The position numbers and the translations under genes were made by a program. This document shows positions 1 to 8,439 of a stretch of 34,965 nt of DNA, in pieces (positions within the stretch are counted from its first letter, which is position 1; each line of letters starts with the position of its first letter). This DNA is from CAZSHB01 sp964606885 (GTDB lineage Bacteria > Babelota > Babeliae > Babelales > CAIQNR01), in NCBI GenBank assembly GCA_964606885.1, contig CAZSHB010000010.1, positions 1-34,965 on the forward strand, read 5' to 3'. The notes below the pieces were generated by a model. It saw nothing but the letters and a program-made list of their open reading frames with translations, was not told where the DNA came from and ran no database searches.

Positions 1-1635
1 ACTCGTAATGGTTGAACCTGCCATTGGTACCAACTTTTTGGCTGCTAAAGCCGTTTTTTTAGCTTCTTTCATGGCAACTTCAATAGCCTTTAAGCCTTCT
101 TGCTCATAATAATCTTGTGCAACTTGTTCTTTTACCGTCTTAAACGAAGCCGCTTGTGGACGGTCAATTGAAGTTACTTTAAGAAGTACCCCTTTTGCAT
201 CGTCTATAAACGCAGCCATATTACCTTCTTTTCTAATACCAAACATTTTTTGCTCAATAACTGAAGGTTCTTCAGATTTAATCTGAGCTGCGCGTTCTGT
301 CTGTACACCATTATGCTCTTTAATGAACTGCTCTAGCGCAGCAGCATCGGTTGTATGAATTATTGGAGAAACGTCTTTAGCAAAAGTTGCTTTAAACTTT
401 TGATCCATCAACAATCTGATAATTTCATCTTTAACTTTAGCCAATGGCTTATAAGTCGCTTCTTTACGAGCTACTCGTTGCAGAATAACCACTTTATCTT
501 CTAACACTACCACAGGAGAAATATCGCCATCATTTTTCAATCTGAATGCCGCTTTTTCGTATTCTGTAGGCGTAGCACTTTTTGCAAAGAAATCTACAAT
601 ACCATCTTTATCTGCTGATGTTTTGTGTGTTGAATGTTTTTTAATTAATGCAACAAAGTCTGCTGGATTTTGAGCCGCCTGTTCTTGCAATCTACGCGCT
701 TGCTGAAACACAACATCTTGAGACTCTTTTTTATCAATCTTAAGAACCAACTCACGAACTTTGATTTGCGCCTTACCATCAATAAAACGAGTTACTTTAT
801 TTTTTGTATAAAAGTCCGCAATATCGCTTTCTGTTACTTGAATACCATACGCCTTAGGGGTAAATGTCCATTGAGTTGCTGAACGTTTTTCTGGGATCCA
901 ATAACGCTTTGTTTGTGCATTTTGTTGATCAAAGAAACTCTTAAGCTGTTCAGTTGTTGCACCCGCTTTACGCGCCTGTTCAACAAAGAACGGTAACGCA
1001 AATGTTTGTACACCAAACTTTTTGCTCATCATCATCATTTTTTGATGATGCTCATACATGGCTGCAGGAACAAAAAGCCCGCCACGAAGCATTGATTGCA
1101 TAAAATCATTTTGCATATCCATGATCAACTGCTCTTCAAACTGCTGATGGCGCGGACTATTTTGTATCATCTGATAGAGCGCAATAGGATTATCTATTTG
1201 CTCGTTAGGAAATTGCTGACGCATAGTATTTGCTAAAAAGTAAGGATCGCTTTTCTTAAGCGTTACATACTCTGGAGCAAGATGAAGCCCCATAGAACGG
1301 TAACAACTTTCTATAATTCCTTGATAGGTAACCACTTTAAGTGCCGTACCGTACGGATCATTGCTAACACCCATGATACGCATCACGAGATCAGCATGTT
1401 GGCCATATTTTTCTTTAAACGCATTAATTTTTTGCTCTTCTTGCACCACGCGTTGACTGAAAACCGTATGTGACATAGGTAATTTATTCACAATAACCAC
1501 TGCGTCACTATCAGCAATTAGGTTCATAACAAACTTTGAGATACCCACACCGCCAAAGAAAGTGAGGAACAAAAATCCCATAAAGAATTTACCCGCTTTA
1601 CCCTGAATTTTTTCTCGCATTGCCATTATTATCAT
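1..1635 (-). CDS. ppiD: PpiD/SurA-type periplasmic peptidyl-prolyl isomerase (3' end outside window)
   Basis: Open reading frame without a stop that runs off the left edge; 545 residues are visible. The N-terminus (MREKIQGKAGKFFMGFLFLT) is a short basic cytoplasmic tail followed by one membrane anchor at about residues 15-32, the layout of PpiD and its SurA-like N-terminal domain. A parvulin domain lies at about residues 285-380: it opens with KVRELVLKI, continues with DFVALIKKHS and ends with DGDISPVVV, the usual parvulin landmarks. The family isomerises prolyl bonds or acts as a chaperone for proteins leaving the Sec translocon, which suits a genome with many exported proteins. The chosen ATG at 1635 overlaps the stop of the upstream SPOR gene (ATGA), suggesting translational coupling; in-frame ATGs at 1626 and 1620 are alternatives. 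Third gene of the miaA operon. The family is clear; the exact ppiD versus surA assignment is likely but not certain. Confidence 0.85.
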   Translation of the reverse strand, partial: MIIMAMREKIQGKAGKFFMGFLFLTFFGGVGISKFVMNLIADSDAVVIVNKLPMSHTVFSQRVVQEEQKINAFKEKYGQHADLVMRIMGVSNDPYGTALKVVTYQGIIESCYRSMGLHLAPEYVTLKKSDPYFLANTMRQQFPNEQIDNPIALYQMIQNSPRHQQFEEQLIMDMQNDFMQSMLRGGLFVPAAMYEHHQKMMMMSKKFGVQTFALPFFVEQARKAGATTEQLKSFFDQQNAQTKRYWIPEKRSATQWTFTPKAYGIQVTESDIADFYTKNKVTRFIDGKAQIKVRELVLKIDKKESQDVVFQQARRLQEQAAQNPADFVALIKKHSTHKTSADKDGIVDFFAKSATPTEYEKAAFRLKNDGDISPVVVLEDKVVILQRVARKEATYKPLAKVKDEIIRLLMDQKFKATFAKDVSPIIHTTDAAALEQFIKEHNGVQTERAAQIKSEEPSVIEQKMFGIRKEGNMAAFIDDAKGVLLKVTSIDRPQAASFKTVKEQVAQDYYEQEGLKAIEVAMKEAKKTALAAKKLVPMAGSTITS

Positions 1636-2345
1636 GATGAAAATACCTTTCTTTTTTCTATAATCTTCACGTCTTTAAGATGCTCTTTCTGCTTCAATTG
1701 ATCGAGCACTGCCTGAAGTTTTTCTTCATTATCAAACTCTCCAGTGACCGCTTGATACCAGGCTACTGTCTTACCGCGTGCTGTTTTACTAACACGCTTT
1801 TTAACCATAACGTAGGGATCAATTGTTTGAATTTTTTTTGCAAAAGCTTGAGCAGCTTGCAGTGTACCAAACCCTGCAAGAGGAGCAACATATACTTTGG
1901 TCATTTTAGGCGTTGCAACCGGTATTTCTTGTACTACATTTCCTACCGATTGGCACGCAGGAACTTCAGCCTCTTCCGGTACTGTTGTTGCGCCTAGAGC
2001 CTGTTCTACTTGATCATCGCTCTCATCTGATTGATCAGCGTTATCAACATTTGCCGTATCTTCTTCTTTAGTTTCGAACTCACCGATTTCAAGATCGTTC
2101 ATGGTGTATAATGAGTAGTTAATGGTGTCTGCAAAAGATTCTTGTTCTGAGGTTACCAAGAAGGTGTTAATAGCGGATCGATACCCCCACCAATATCCTA
2201 AAAAAAGAACGGTAAAAGCAGAACCCAAGAATATCGAAACAAGCCAGCTAGTCTCACGATGTGGGATAAATAAACCAGCCTGATCATCTTGCGTTGTATG
2301 CGTTATAGCAAAAAAACTTTTTAACTTTTTTAAAATGGACTTCAC
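1632..2345 (-). CDS. SPOR-domain membrane protein
   Basis: 237 aa. A basic cytoplasmic N-terminus is followed by one transmembrane helix at about residues 33-53, an acidic low-complexity linker (about 90-125, rich in Asp/Glu/Gln) and a C-terminal domain at about 148-233. That domain has the SPOR pattern: it starts KVYVAPLAGFGTLQAAQAFA, has a second strand around WYQAVTGEF and ends in a KIIEKRKV strand. SPOR domains bind peptidoglycan stripped of stem peptides at division septa, so a role at the septum or cell wall is expected. The start is GTG at 2345, supported by AAAGGA six bases upstream; it overlaps the miaA stop (GTGA), and its own stop overlaps ppiD (ATGA). It is therefore the middle gene of a tightly coupled operon. 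The domain call is by pattern only. Confidence 0.8.
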   Translation of the reverse strand: MKSILKKLKSFFAITHTTQDDQAGLFIPHRETSWLVSIFLGSAFTVLFLGYWWGYRSAINTFLVTSEQESFADTINYSLYTMNDLEIGEFETKEEDTANVDNADQSDESDDQVEQALGATTVPEEAEVPACQSVGNVVQEIPVATPKMTKVYVAPLAGFGTLQAAQAFAKKIQTIDPYVMVKKRVSKTARGKTVAWYQAVTGEFDNEEKLQAVLDQLKQKEHLKDVKIIEKRKVFSS

Positions 2346-3295
2346 ACTGTTTCCTTTATAAAACGATCAACAACAGTCGCTAAAGAAGTATAGCTATCTT
2401 GTGCAGAAAGAGAAATTTCAACAACATGCGATGGGGCCTGCATATGTGGCATAATTGTTTTTTTAAACATACGCCAAAAGGTATGCTGACGCTTTGCGTA
2501 GTTACGAGTTTTTTGAGCAATAGTAGCAATCACTGCTTCTAATGTTTGTTCTGAATCTTGCTTACTATAGGTAATCAACAGATCATACCCAATAATTTTT
2601 TTGTTAATTAAATACGGTTCCCATGCCGTCCCGATAAGCGCCTGTGCTTCTTGCAACCACCCTAGTTGCATCATCTGATACACTCGCTCATTAATACGGT
2701 CATACAATTCTGCACGGTCCCGCTCTAACCAAACCATCAGTACATCACATCCAAGACTTTTATATTCTGGAGCGCGTGTTGAAGGTGTTGTGCCTGTTCT
2801 TAGCAACTCTAACGCACGCCCAATGCGATACGTATCATGCGGATTGATCGATGCTGCGCGCTTAGGATCTTGTTCGTATAAAACATCCCAAGAAACTTCT
2901 TGTTCTGCATCAGCACTACACGCATCATCTAATGCAATTTCTGTAGTTTGCGCTTCTTCACACGGAGGGAAAAAGAGCGACCTGATATAAAACCCAGAAC
3001 CACCAACAATAATAGGTAAAATTCCTTGAGCCCACAGCTCTTCCATTTTGGCCAGTACAAGGGCCCGGTACTCAACGACCGTATAATTATGAGGCGTTTC
3101 TATAAGATCAAAAAAATGGTGCGGAACTTGTTCATGGCGCCAGTCCGGTTTAGCCGTACCAATCGTAAGTGGTTCATAAAACTGACCAACGTCACCATTA
3201 ATAATGTGCCCGCCATATTGGAGTGCCAACCTAACAGCCGCGTCGCTTTTTCCTACACCCGTAGATCCGTGAATGATAATGCATTTTTTCTTCAT
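2342..3295 (-). CDS. miaA: tRNA dimethylallyltransferase
   Basis: 317 aa, the usual MiaA length. It transfers a dimethylallyl group to N6 of A37 in tRNAs reading codons that begin with U. Motifs in order: P-loop GSTGVGKS (10-17); the NGDVGQFYEPLTIGTAKP segment that replaces the usual DS-Q-Y substrate motif; HHFFDL; VGGSGFYIRSL; NPHDTYRIGRALE; and near the C-terminus KTRNYAKRQHTFWR, which matches the family signature TRxYAKRQxTWFR. In the DSxQ motif, DS is replaced by GD, a mild deviation. First gene of the operon with the SPOR protein and ppiD. The ATG start is clear. Confidence 0.96.
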   Translation of the reverse strand: MKKKCIIIHGSTGVGKSDAAVRLALQYGGHIINGDVGQFYEPLTIGTAKPDWRHEQVPHHFFDLIETPHNYTVVEYRALVLAKMEELWAQGILPIIVGGSGFYIRSLFFPPCEEAQTTEIALDDACSADAEQEVSWDVLYEQDPKRAASINPHDTYRIGRALELLRTGTTPSTRAPEYKSLGCDVLMVWLERDRAELYDRINERVYQMMQLGWLQEAQALIGTAWEPYLINKKIIGYDLLITYSKQDSEQTLEAVIATIAQKTRNYAKRQHTFWRMFKKTIMPHMQAPSHVVEISLSAQDSYTSLATVVDRFIKETV

Positions 3296-3346
3296 GCTGG
3301 TTAGTGTGCCAGAAGTCGCTTAGTTTGTCAGGGAAAAATAACCAGT

Positions 3347-3387
3347 AAAAAAAGTCGGCCTGACTTTGTGCCAAGGCCGACTTTTTT
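3347..3387 (-). terminator. Rho-independent terminator of the delta-60 repeat gene
   Basis: Inverted repeat 3348-3361 / 3374-3387 (AAAAAAGTCGGCCT pairing with AGGCCGACTTTTTT) around a 12-nt loop, with A and T runs on the outer flanks. It lies just after the stop of the 3425-4168 gene and before miaA, so it should end that minus-strand transcript. Confidence 0.85.
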
Positions 3388-3424
3388 AAAGTTGTATCCT
3401 ACTGCATGTATCGTAGGTTACCTA

Positions 3425-4168
3425 TTACGGATTGTAAGCAGCGTTACGTGCACCTGTTGAGTCATAACTGATAGTCGTAATCACTGATACTGAAGCTGGA
3501 GTAGTATAACCACCAACATAAAGAAGACCAGTTGCGCCTATAGAAACCGAATAGGCCGTACCTATGCCAAGTTCAGTTTCAAAAATAGCCCCCGGGCTTG
3601 TACCGGTTGAGTTAAAAGTTGTATCACGGACACCACTCGATGTATAACGCGCTACTGTCCATGTAACAACTGATGATTGTGTGCTGTAACCACATACCAC
3701 AATATTACCGCTACTATCAATTGCCAATCCACGCGCTTCACTCAGATTAAAAGCATCTTCTTGATTGTAACCTACGGTATTAAAGCTTGTATCTAAAACA
3801 CCTGCTGAGGTGTAACGAGCAACAACCCAACGTTTTGCGCCACCCGGTCCTGTTAAAGGAGCAAATCCACATACTACTAATCTATTTGAAGAATCTTTAA
3901 CCATGGCAAAGTAGCTACTTGTTGCGTCAGCAGGATTTCTAGCAAACCCGGGAGTGTCAGAATCGCCAAAATCAAAATCGACTCCGCCTGGATAGACGCT
4001 TGGAGCAAATTCTTGTGGGTTAGGAACACCAAGATTTTGAGTGGTGCCACCTGGAAGTATTACCCTAATACCACGTGAATTACTTGGTACCGATGTTGGA
4101 AGCAAAGAATTTGCTGAGGCATACAGCCCTGATGAACTAAATAAAGCAATGATAACTAATCGTTTCAC
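3425..4168 (-). CDS. Secreted delta-60-repeat protein (short)
   Basis: 247 aa with a signal peptide at about residues 1-19 (MKRLVIIALFSSSGLYASA). The mature part holds three to four copies of a roughly 55-60-residue unit with the pattern VARYTSxGVxDTxFN ... GLAIDSSGNIVVCGY, characteristic of the delta-60 / beta-propeller-like repeats found in large secreted bacterial proteins. Family members are often much longer and the last unit here ends abruptly (STGARNAAYNP), so this may be a shortened version, or a compact one that makes an incomplete propeller. GTG start with AAAGGAG five bases upstream. It is a monocistronic unit between the carD and miaA terminators. The function is unknown; surface or periplasmic location is inferred from the signal peptide. 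Confidence 0.75.
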   Translation of the reverse strand: MKRLVIIALFSSSGLYASANSLLPTSVPSNSRGIRVILPGGTTQNLGVPNPQEFAPSVYPGGVDFDFGDSDTPGFARNPADATSSYFAMVKDSSNRLVVCGFAPLTGPGGAKRWVVARYTSAGVLDTSFNTVGYNQEDAFNLSEARGLAIDSSGNIVVCGYSTQSSVVTWTVARYTSSGVRDTTFNSTGTSPGAIFETELGIGTAYSVSIGATGLLYVGGYTTPASVSVITTISYDSTGARNAAYNP

Positions 4169-4221
4169 TGTTTCTCCTTTTTTAAAAATACGCTTTTTAC
4201 TACTTGGTTACTAGCTATATC

Positions 4222-4262
4222 AAATAAAAGAGCGTCCGCTCAAGCAAGACGCTCTTTTATTT
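4222..4262 (-). terminator. Rho-independent terminator of carD
   Basis: Near-perfect inverted repeat 4222-4236 / 4248-4262 (AAATAAAAGAGCGTC with GACGCTCTTTTATTT), 11-nt loop. It sits immediately after the carD stop on the minus strand. Confidence 0.88.
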
Positions 4263-4272
4263 TTATACATAT

Positions 4273-4800
4273 TTAAACAGTGGTTTGTATATACGATGAA
4301 CGAGGCATTACAAAGAATGAACGTAATTGTTCAATCGCTTTATCCTCATCCAATTTTTGTGCAACCGAAATTTCTTCAACAAGTAAACTTTCTGTTTTTG
4401 CCAGAAGAGTCTTTTCGCCAAACGAAAGTTCTTTATGTTTAGAAATGGTCTTAAGGTCTTTATAGATTTCTGAGATTTCTTTTAAAGAACCTTTGCGTAA
4501 TTTATTCTGATACTCTTTGTGGCGCTTGTTCCAATTCACGGCTGTTGCGTCATAGTTCTTGAAACGCTCAGAAGGAGTGGTAAGAATATTGTATACTTCG
4601 TCGATCGTTTCTTCTGAACTTAAAGCTCGGATGCCAACTTCTTGGCAGCGGTCTTTAGGAACCATGATCATCATATCTTTATTGAGGAATTTGAGTTCAT
4701 ACAGAACGGTCACTTGTTGTCCGATTGTTTTCTCAAAGATTCGTGTAATGGTGGCCACTCCGTGTCCCGGGTAGACAACCTTATCATTAAGGTCAAACAT
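4273..4800 (-). CDS. carD: CarD/CdnL family RNA polymerase-binding regulator
   Basis: 175 aa from the chosen ATG. The N-terminal 60 residues form the RNA-polymerase-interacting Tudor-like domain: FDLNDKVVYPGHGVATITRI matches the family signature, followed by LYELKFLNKDMMIMVPKDR. The rest is the helical C-terminal domain (WNKRHKEYQNKLRKGSLKEI and on), which in known CarD proteins contacts promoter DNA beside the -10 element and stabilises open complexes. I prefer ATG 4800 to the in-frame GTG at 4806 because AAAGGA at 4808-4813 is seven bases from the ATG and would collide with the GTG. The gene is monocistronic with its own terminator. Its leader holds a 9-bp direct repeat overlapping the predicted transcription start. 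Confidence 0.93.
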   Translation of the reverse strand: MFDLNDKVVYPGHGVATITRIFEKTIGQQVTVLYELKFLNKDMMIMVPKDRCQEVGIRALSSEETIDEVYNILTTPSERFKNYDATAVNWNKRHKEYQNKLRKGSLKEISEIYKDLKTISKHKELSFGEKTLLAKTESLLVEEISVAQKLDEDKAIEQLRSFFVMPRSSYIQTTV

Positions 4801-4821
4801 ACACACATCCTTTCAGATACG

Positions 4822-4850
4822 TGCAGCTACTTTCGTTATCATGCAGCTAC
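4822..4850. repeat. Direct repeat in the carD leader
   Basis: TGCAGCTAC occurs at 4822-4830 and again at 4842-4850, centres 20 bp apart (about two helical turns), next to the predicted carD -10 element. It is a possible operator for a regulator that binds one DNA face. Confidence 0.5.
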
Positions 4851-4859
4851 AGTGTACCA
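4851..4859 (-). promoter_or_regulatory. Putative extended -10 promoter of carD
   Basis: On the minus strand TGG-TACACT (4859-4851) matches an extended -10 (TGn-TATAAT, 4 of 6 in the hexamer). No good -35 was found. The start would fall inside or beside the direct repeat. Confidence 0.35.
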
Positions 4860-4937
4860 TACTCTTTTATTTTTTACGATGAACTTTCTCACTACATTAC
4901 CTTCTTAGAATAAATGTCGTGTTGGATAAGTTGATTG

Positions 4938-4946
4938 TGTTATACT
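4938..4946 (+). promoter_or_regulatory. Putative extended -10 promoter of the flippase pair
   Basis: TGT-TATACT on the plus strand is an extended -10 (5 of 6 in the hexamer). It lies about 40 bases before the first membrane-protein gene; there is no convincing -35. Confidence 0.4.
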
Positions 4947-4987
4947 TCCTAAGAACGAGGTAGTCGATACTAGCATCCACAAAAGAA

Positions 4988-6286
4988 ATGAGTAAAGAGA
5001 TGAATACTAAAAAAACCAAAACCGTAGCAGAAAGCTTTTTTTGGGCGGTTAAGTGGAACTTTGTAGAAGCAATTATCTACCAACTTATCTTTGTAGCTCA
5101 TCAGACCGCTTTTTTCTGGCTTGCTCCAACTTCTTTTTTTGGATTAGTCGGTTCTCTCTTTGGTATCATCTATGTTATAGTAACATTACTCGTCGTTGGG
5201 AGTGATGGTGCATTAACTCCTTTTTTTTCAGAATTCAATAAAACTAAAACTTCTTTTACTTCTTTTTTATCCCTGTACACTCGTCGACAACTTTTTGTTA
5301 TGACACTCATACTAGTAATGGCCACCGCCGGTATATATCAGTTTGGTAATTGGTCACGATTTTCTGACATCACTCATCTACACATACTTATATTACTAGC
5401 TACTATTTGTGTGACTGAATCTCTTAAAAAAATTATTCGATATTTATTACAACTCTGTTTTCAAAACAAAGCGACTACCCTTTATGAGTTGCTAGGTATT
5501 GGTTCTTATACGACAATGGTGTGGAGTTGGTACTGGTACACCGGCACGTTTACCCTTCTTGGATTATTTGTACCTTTTTTAATAAGTTCACTGGGAGTGC
5601 TTATCTGTATTAGTCGACAGGTGATGATCTACGCAATGCATCTTCCAACAGGTGATACCTCTGACACTGTTACTCAGCTACCCGCAGAACTGACTCGAGT
5701 CCAAATCCTGATTAGCATCAACCATTATGGACGAACACTTTTTTCTGGAAATGTAATCATTCCTCTTTTTGCTCTTTATGCAGGATCCGCCCAAGCGGGT
5801 CTGGCATCTTTTGCAAATGCCGTAACACATACGGCAACTTTTTTTATCCAAAAACTTTCAGTTCCACCGGGGGCCGCTCTTTTAACACGCGTACAACATG
5901 CGGACCAACAAGAACACCACCATGCATTACGAATTATCTTACATCTCGGACATGTGTTAGCACTTATAAGTAGTGTAGGTATTTTACTTTATGGACTTAT
6001 TAAAGGACCAACCTGTTGTGGGCTGAACTTCCAGACAACGTTTTTATTTGGGTTTTTCTTCTTTATCCATGTTCTAGAAAATCTATTTATGATTTATGAG
6101 AAATACTTTTTAATCAAAAACAGAACCGGTTTATTAGTTGCTCTTAACGTGGGAAGTCTTGCTGGATGCGGATTTTTATATTTTATACATCTACCATTTT
6201 TTGTTTTTATTATAAGCTGCTTTTTTATACGACTTGCTTTACTCTTAGTGCTTAACCGATTGATTTTTACTAAAAAATACCTATGA
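4988..6286 (+). CDS. Multi-pass membrane protein, Wzx/MOP flippase-like
   Basis: 432 aa with about twelve hydrophobic segments spread over the whole length. The N-terminal third follows the pattern of polysaccharide or lipid flippases of the MOP superfamily: an amphipathic start, a helix ending LAPTSFFGLVGSLFGI, then a helix leading to GSDGALTPFFSEF, the position where Wzx proteins have their G-x-x-ALxRFxxEy element. Flippases of this group move lipid-linked sugars or lipids across the inner membrane. No catalytic residue can be named. The next gene (6369-7730) is a divergent relative of similar size and layout, so the two may form a heteromer or handle related substrates. No strong ribosome binding site is seen; an ATG at 5000 is an alternative start. 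The membrane-protein call is certain; the family is an inference from pattern. Confidence 0.55.
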   Translation: MSKEMNTKKTKTVAESFFWAVKWNFVEAIIYQLIFVAHQTAFFWLAPTSFFGLVGSLFGIIYVIVTLLVVGSDGALTPFFSEFNKTKTSFTSFLSLYTRRQLFVMTLILVMATAGIYQFGNWSRFSDITHLHILILLATICVTESLKKIIRYLLQLCFQNKATTLYELLGIGSYTTMVWSWYWYTGTFTLLGLFVPFLISSLGVLICISRQVMIYAMHLPTGDTSDTVTQLPAELTRVQILISINHYGRTLFSGNVIIPLFALYAGSAQAGLASFANAVTHTATFFIQKLSVPPGAALLTRVQHADQQEHHHALRIILHLGHVLALISSVGILLYGLIKGPTCCGLNFQTTFLFGFFFFIHVLENLFMIYEKYFLIKNRTGLLVALNVGSLAGCGFLYFIHLPFFVFIISCFFIRLALLLVLNRLIFTKKYL

Positions 6287-6368
6287 TCTGCCCATGCAAA
6301 CATATTACCCACACGCAAATCTTTGCCCAAATTGCATCTACAGAGCTAAGTACAGTTAGGAGCTCTTT

Positions 6369-7730
6369 TTGAAAAGCTTTTTTACAGATAGAAATCAACT
6401 ATTTTCATACTTCACCACAGCCTTAGGTTGGAACGCAGCTTTTTACGGTTTATACAAAATCAGTTCAACAACCCTGACTCTTTTTCTTTTTACTCTACTA
6501 CCTGCAACGTGGTTTTCTGCCTGGGCAACAGGAAACAGTTTAATATTTTTATTTTTACTATGGATCGATACCGGATTTAAAAAATCTATCCCCCGGTTTT
6601 GTCCCCTATATGTAGGCATCAATTACCATAGACAATTTATAACAAAGACTATTGCCATCCGCGTGCTGATTTTGATAACCGCATTACCCTGTTTATGGAT
6701 AGGCATGCATTGGTGGTGGGGGCACACACTCTTAGTTCCATATGTTATGCTCATGTTTCTTATGCAAGGTCTAGCGGCAGTTTTTGAGCTTTTGTACCAT
6801 GCACATTTTTGGCAACGTGAATATGCCATCATGCATACTGCCACGCTGCTATTAGAAATTACATGCACTGGATTTTTGTTACACTCTACACAAGATTGTT
6901 ATACTATTGTTACCGGTCTCTTTCTGAATAAAGCTATTGGTTCAGGGTTTTTGATACTGCTCTCATGTTTACTATTACCGATATTGTACAAACGCACCAC
7001 GCTCATGCATGTTATGCCAACCAATCAAACTAAAAAACATCTTAAACATTCTTTCATCAAATATTCTCTATTTATGTGGATGGCTACCACCATCAAATCT
7101 CTCTCTGAGCGCAACTTCTTGATACCATTGTTTACGTATACGTTAGGTGCACCAATTGCCAATATGTTTAAGGTCGCTAATGATGCAGCTCTTATTTTTC
7201 AGCGTACATTATTACGTACTCTTGGTAGTGCAGATATGTCATTATTATCATATGCATTACTGGCTGATAGCCACCAGCAGCTTTTCCAAGCGTTCAGCTA
7301 TCTAGTAAGAACTATTATTATTTTAACGTTTCCACTTGCTACTATGACGTTACTGATCACAAAAAAATTCCACACACTTGCAACAACCGATCTGATGATA
7401 CTTTTTAGTATTATTATGAGTGGATATATTATTGAAATGTTACTCTCTCCATACGAACGTCTGCTGGAAGTTGAATTTAAACTCACCAAACTCTTTGTAT
7501 CATACATTCCGTATATCATCGGCTACAGCATGCTTATAGCAACGCTTATTACGGGTAACATGAGTATTATTCCGTATGTAGGCCTAACGCAAATAATACG
7601 TATCATTAGTTCGTTGTGTATGGTGTGGTATGGATATAGCACGTATCAGCAACCATTTCCCACTACCTTGTTATACAAAGTAGCAGGCACCTGCTTGCTG
7701 ATACTAGGTGCAACTTGGTTTATACTTTAA
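6369..7730 (+). CDS. Second multi-pass membrane protein, Wzx/MOP flippase-like
   Basis: 453 aa, about twelve hydrophobic helices. As in the gene before it, an N-terminal helix pair is followed by an element of Wzx type (LLWIDTGFKKSIPRFCPLY). The start is TTG at 6369, supported by AGGAG at 6358-6362 six bases upstream. It begins 82 bases after the first membrane protein, with no terminator between, so co-transcription is likely. Its stop overlaps the stop of the convergent gene 7727-8260 by three bases, leaving no room for a terminator there. The two membrane proteins are so divergent that they could have different substrates. A general transporter role is safe; flippase is an inference. Confidence 0.55.
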   Translation: MKSFFTDRNQLFSYFTTALGWNAAFYGLYKISSTTLTLFLFTLLPATWFSAWATGNSLIFLFLLWIDTGFKKSIPRFCPLYVGINYHRQFITKTIAIRVLILITALPCLWIGMHWWWGHTLLVPYVMLMFLMQGLAAVFELLYHAHFWQREYAIMHTATLLLEITCTGFLLHSTQDCYTIVTGLFLNKAIGSGFLILLSCLLLPILYKRTTLMHVMPTNQTKKHLKHSFIKYSLFMWMATTIKSLSERNFLIPLFTYTLGAPIANMFKVANDAALIFQRTLLRTLGSADMSLLSYALLADSHQQLFQAFSYLVRTIIILTFPLATMTLLITKKFHTLATTDLMILFSIIMSGYIIEMLLSPYERLLEVEFKLTKLFVSYIPYIIGYSMLIATLITGNMSIIPYVGLTQIIRIISSLCMVWYGYSTYQQPFPTTLLYKVAGTCLLILGATWFIL

Positions 7731-8260
7731 TTCTTATCAGCAAGCCCTTCTAAAGCTTTCATAACTGGTTCGTTTCTAAGGTCTAAATAACGTGCCATGG
7801 TAAGCACATTGTTATATCTTTCTTGATCTTTTTTTGCATGCATCGTTGACGGACGTCCTGGTTGTTTGCCTTGTTTTACTCTTTCTAACATCGCAACTAA
7901 CCCATCAAATGACAGTTTTAATTCTTCGTAACAGTCAAGACCAAGTGAAGCAAATTCGTCTATAGGCCCCGTAAGAGGTACGTTTGAACCCTCTTTTAAT
8001 TGTGTAAATTGAGTTAAGATACCTACCGGTAAAGTTCTATCAGAAGGCGATGTGTTACAAAGTAATACTCGAGGAAATCCCTCAAACTTTATTTGACCTG
8101 ATTTATTACGCAAATAACCCAAAGTTACTTCTTTATTTACTTCTTGTAAGGCAGGTCTTTTTGATCCTGCTGGAAGCGCTGAAGATGAATCAGCTGCTTG
8201 TGCTGAGCACACCAAACCAACACTTACACATAACACACGCAACATACAGTTCACTGTCAT
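7727..8260 (-). CDS. Secreted protein of unknown function, possible BTB/Skp1-like fold
   Basis: 177 aa from the ATG at 8260. An N-terminal signal peptide (LRVLCVSVGLVCSAQA, cleavage likely after AQA) is followed by a Ser/Lys linker (SSSALPAGSKRPALQEVNKE) and one compact domain. The domain shows short strands (VTLGYLRNK, RVLLCNTSPSD), then helices ending VLTMARYLDLRNEPVMKAL. The last element resembles the LLxxAxYLDIxxL helix of BTB/POZ and Skp1 proteins, but I cannot align the whole domain. Start choice is unclear: a TTG at 8269 is too close to the AGGAGT, the ATG at 8260 is only one base after it, and a GTG at 8254 is seven bases after it. Convergent with the second membrane protein. Unknown function; fold suggestion weak. 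Confidence 0.7.
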   Translation of the reverse strand: MTVNCMLRVLCVSVGLVCSAQAADSSSALPAGSKRPALQEVNKEVTLGYLRNKSGQIKFEGFPRVLLCNTSPSDRTLPVGILTQFTQLKEGSNVPLTGPIDEFASLGLDCYEELKLSFDGLVAMLERVKQGKQPGRPSTMHAKKDQERYNNVLTMARYLDLRNEPVMKALEGLADKN

Positions 8261-8439
8261 ACTCCTCAAGTATGGATTGTTTATAATGGCGGCTACTGTA
8301 ACGACAAATCAATCTCTTGTCGACATAATAGCTCACAAAATAAGAGTCCACACATCAACGCCCGCGGGCCCCTTTGTACTTTTTAAGAATGCCCGAAACC
8401 CCCCTAGGAATTTTTAAACCAGACACCACCTTAATACTT

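Noticed and set aside
4801..4806. GTG start of carD at 4806
   Set aside because: The ribosome site AAAGGA lies two bases from it, too close; ATG 4800 has ideal spacing.
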